This document shows positions 12,650-12,813 of a stretch of DNA of 12,813 bases, in pieces (the stretch's first letter is position 1; every line of letters begins with the position of its first letter). Location: positions 1-12,813 of the forward strand of contig CAAGEB010000025.1 in NCBI GenBank assembly GCA_900768705.1. Direction: 5' to 3'. Source of the stretch: Oscillospiraceae bacterium (GTDB lineage Bacteria; Bacillota; Clostridia; Oscillospirales; Ruminococcaceae). The translations under genes were made by a program, and so were the position numbers. The notes under the pieces are model-generated. The model was given only the letters and a program-made list of their open reading frames with translations. It made no database searches and had not been told where the DNA came from.

Positions 12650-12813
12650 GGGGTTCTCTAAAAACCGGGACACGAGCAGATTTTCGTACATGACTTGTAT
12701 CAGCTACAAGGCGTCAAACCGCAGTAATACTTAATGTATTTCAAGGTTTGACAACGCAGCAGATGATGCAAGTCATAGAAAAGCTGCCGTGAAGGAGGTT
12801 TTTAGAGGTTCCC
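12650..12813. repeat. Foldback MITE-like repeat, copy 3 (full length)
   Basis: A 164-bp element with 17-bp imperfect terminal inverted repeats: GGGGTTCTCTAAAAACC at the left and the reverse of GGGAACCTCTAAAAACC at the right. Inside are ATGACTTG/CAAGTCAT, GCGTCAAACC/GGTTTGAC-AA-CGC and AATAC/GTATT, so the whole element folds into one long hairpin. Its last 115 bases equal window positions 1-115. It has no coding capacity. The family is unnamed as far as I can tell, but the ends match the copy at 3045-3168. Confidence 0.78.

Noticed and set aside
1..12813. Window as a natural 12.7-kb plasmid with a DnaD/DnaC-type replicon
   Set aside because: secG, rnr, a tRNA and other housekeeping genes make a plasmid unlikely; the identical ends are better explained by a repeated foldback element, although a circle cannot be excluded without reads.

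Overview
The window looks like a chromosomal contig from a Clostridia bacterium, probably an Oscillospiraceae / Ruminococcus-like gut organism. That placement is an inference from gene content: secG directly followed by rnr, a NifU-like / GGGtGRT pair, a FapA/DUF342 protein, strong Shine-Dalgarno sites, and consensus sigma-A promoters with 17-bp spacers throughout. No species can be named from the sequence alone.

Layout. (1) 1-115 is part of a foldback, MITE-like repeat; the same 115 bases close the window at 12699-12813. (2) 139-2038 (+) is a two-gene phage- or ICE-type replication module. It holds a replisome organizer with an internal 33-bp iteron-like array and a hexanucleotide array, then a DnaC-like AAA+ helicase loader. 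(3) 2125-2290 (-) is tRNA-Gly(CCC) with its own promoter and terminator; its 3' end faces the replication module, as expected if a mobile element had inserted at the tRNA. (4) 2347-3204 (-) is a membrane-anchored NlpC/P60-like protein that has lost the catalytic Cys and His. Its promoter fires into a second foldback element, which therefore forms the mRNA leader. (5) 3240-5451 (-) is an operon of a HAD phosphatase and a FapA/DUF342 protein. (6) 5522-8371 (+) is secG, with an unusually long acidic tail, and rnr (RNase R). (7) 8487-9861 (+) is an M20-family N-carbamoyl-amino-acid hydrolase / allantoate amidohydrolase-like gene, with an attenuator-like terminator at the start of its leader. (8) 9864-10062 is a duplicated terminator flanking a long hairpin element. 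(9) 10063-10580 has no gene but a dense series of short perfect hairpins. (10) 10580-12476 (+) is an operon of a NifU-like Fe-S scaffold and the uncharacterised GGGtGRT protein, with a consensus promoter and a strong terminator.

How it fits together. The secG, rnr, tRNA, HAD and fapA-like genes are ordinary chromosomal housekeeping genes. The left end carries a mobile-element replication module. Several regulatory or palindromic elements (foldback repeats, leader terminator, duplicated terminator, hairpin array) fill the gaps. The less ordinary items are the iteron array inside the replication gene, the NlpC/P60 pseudoenzyme behind a foldback leader, the compact terminator/alternative hairpin leader before the M20 hydrolase, the roughly 350-bp hairpin array, and the conserved but unexplained NifU-like/GGGtGRT pair.
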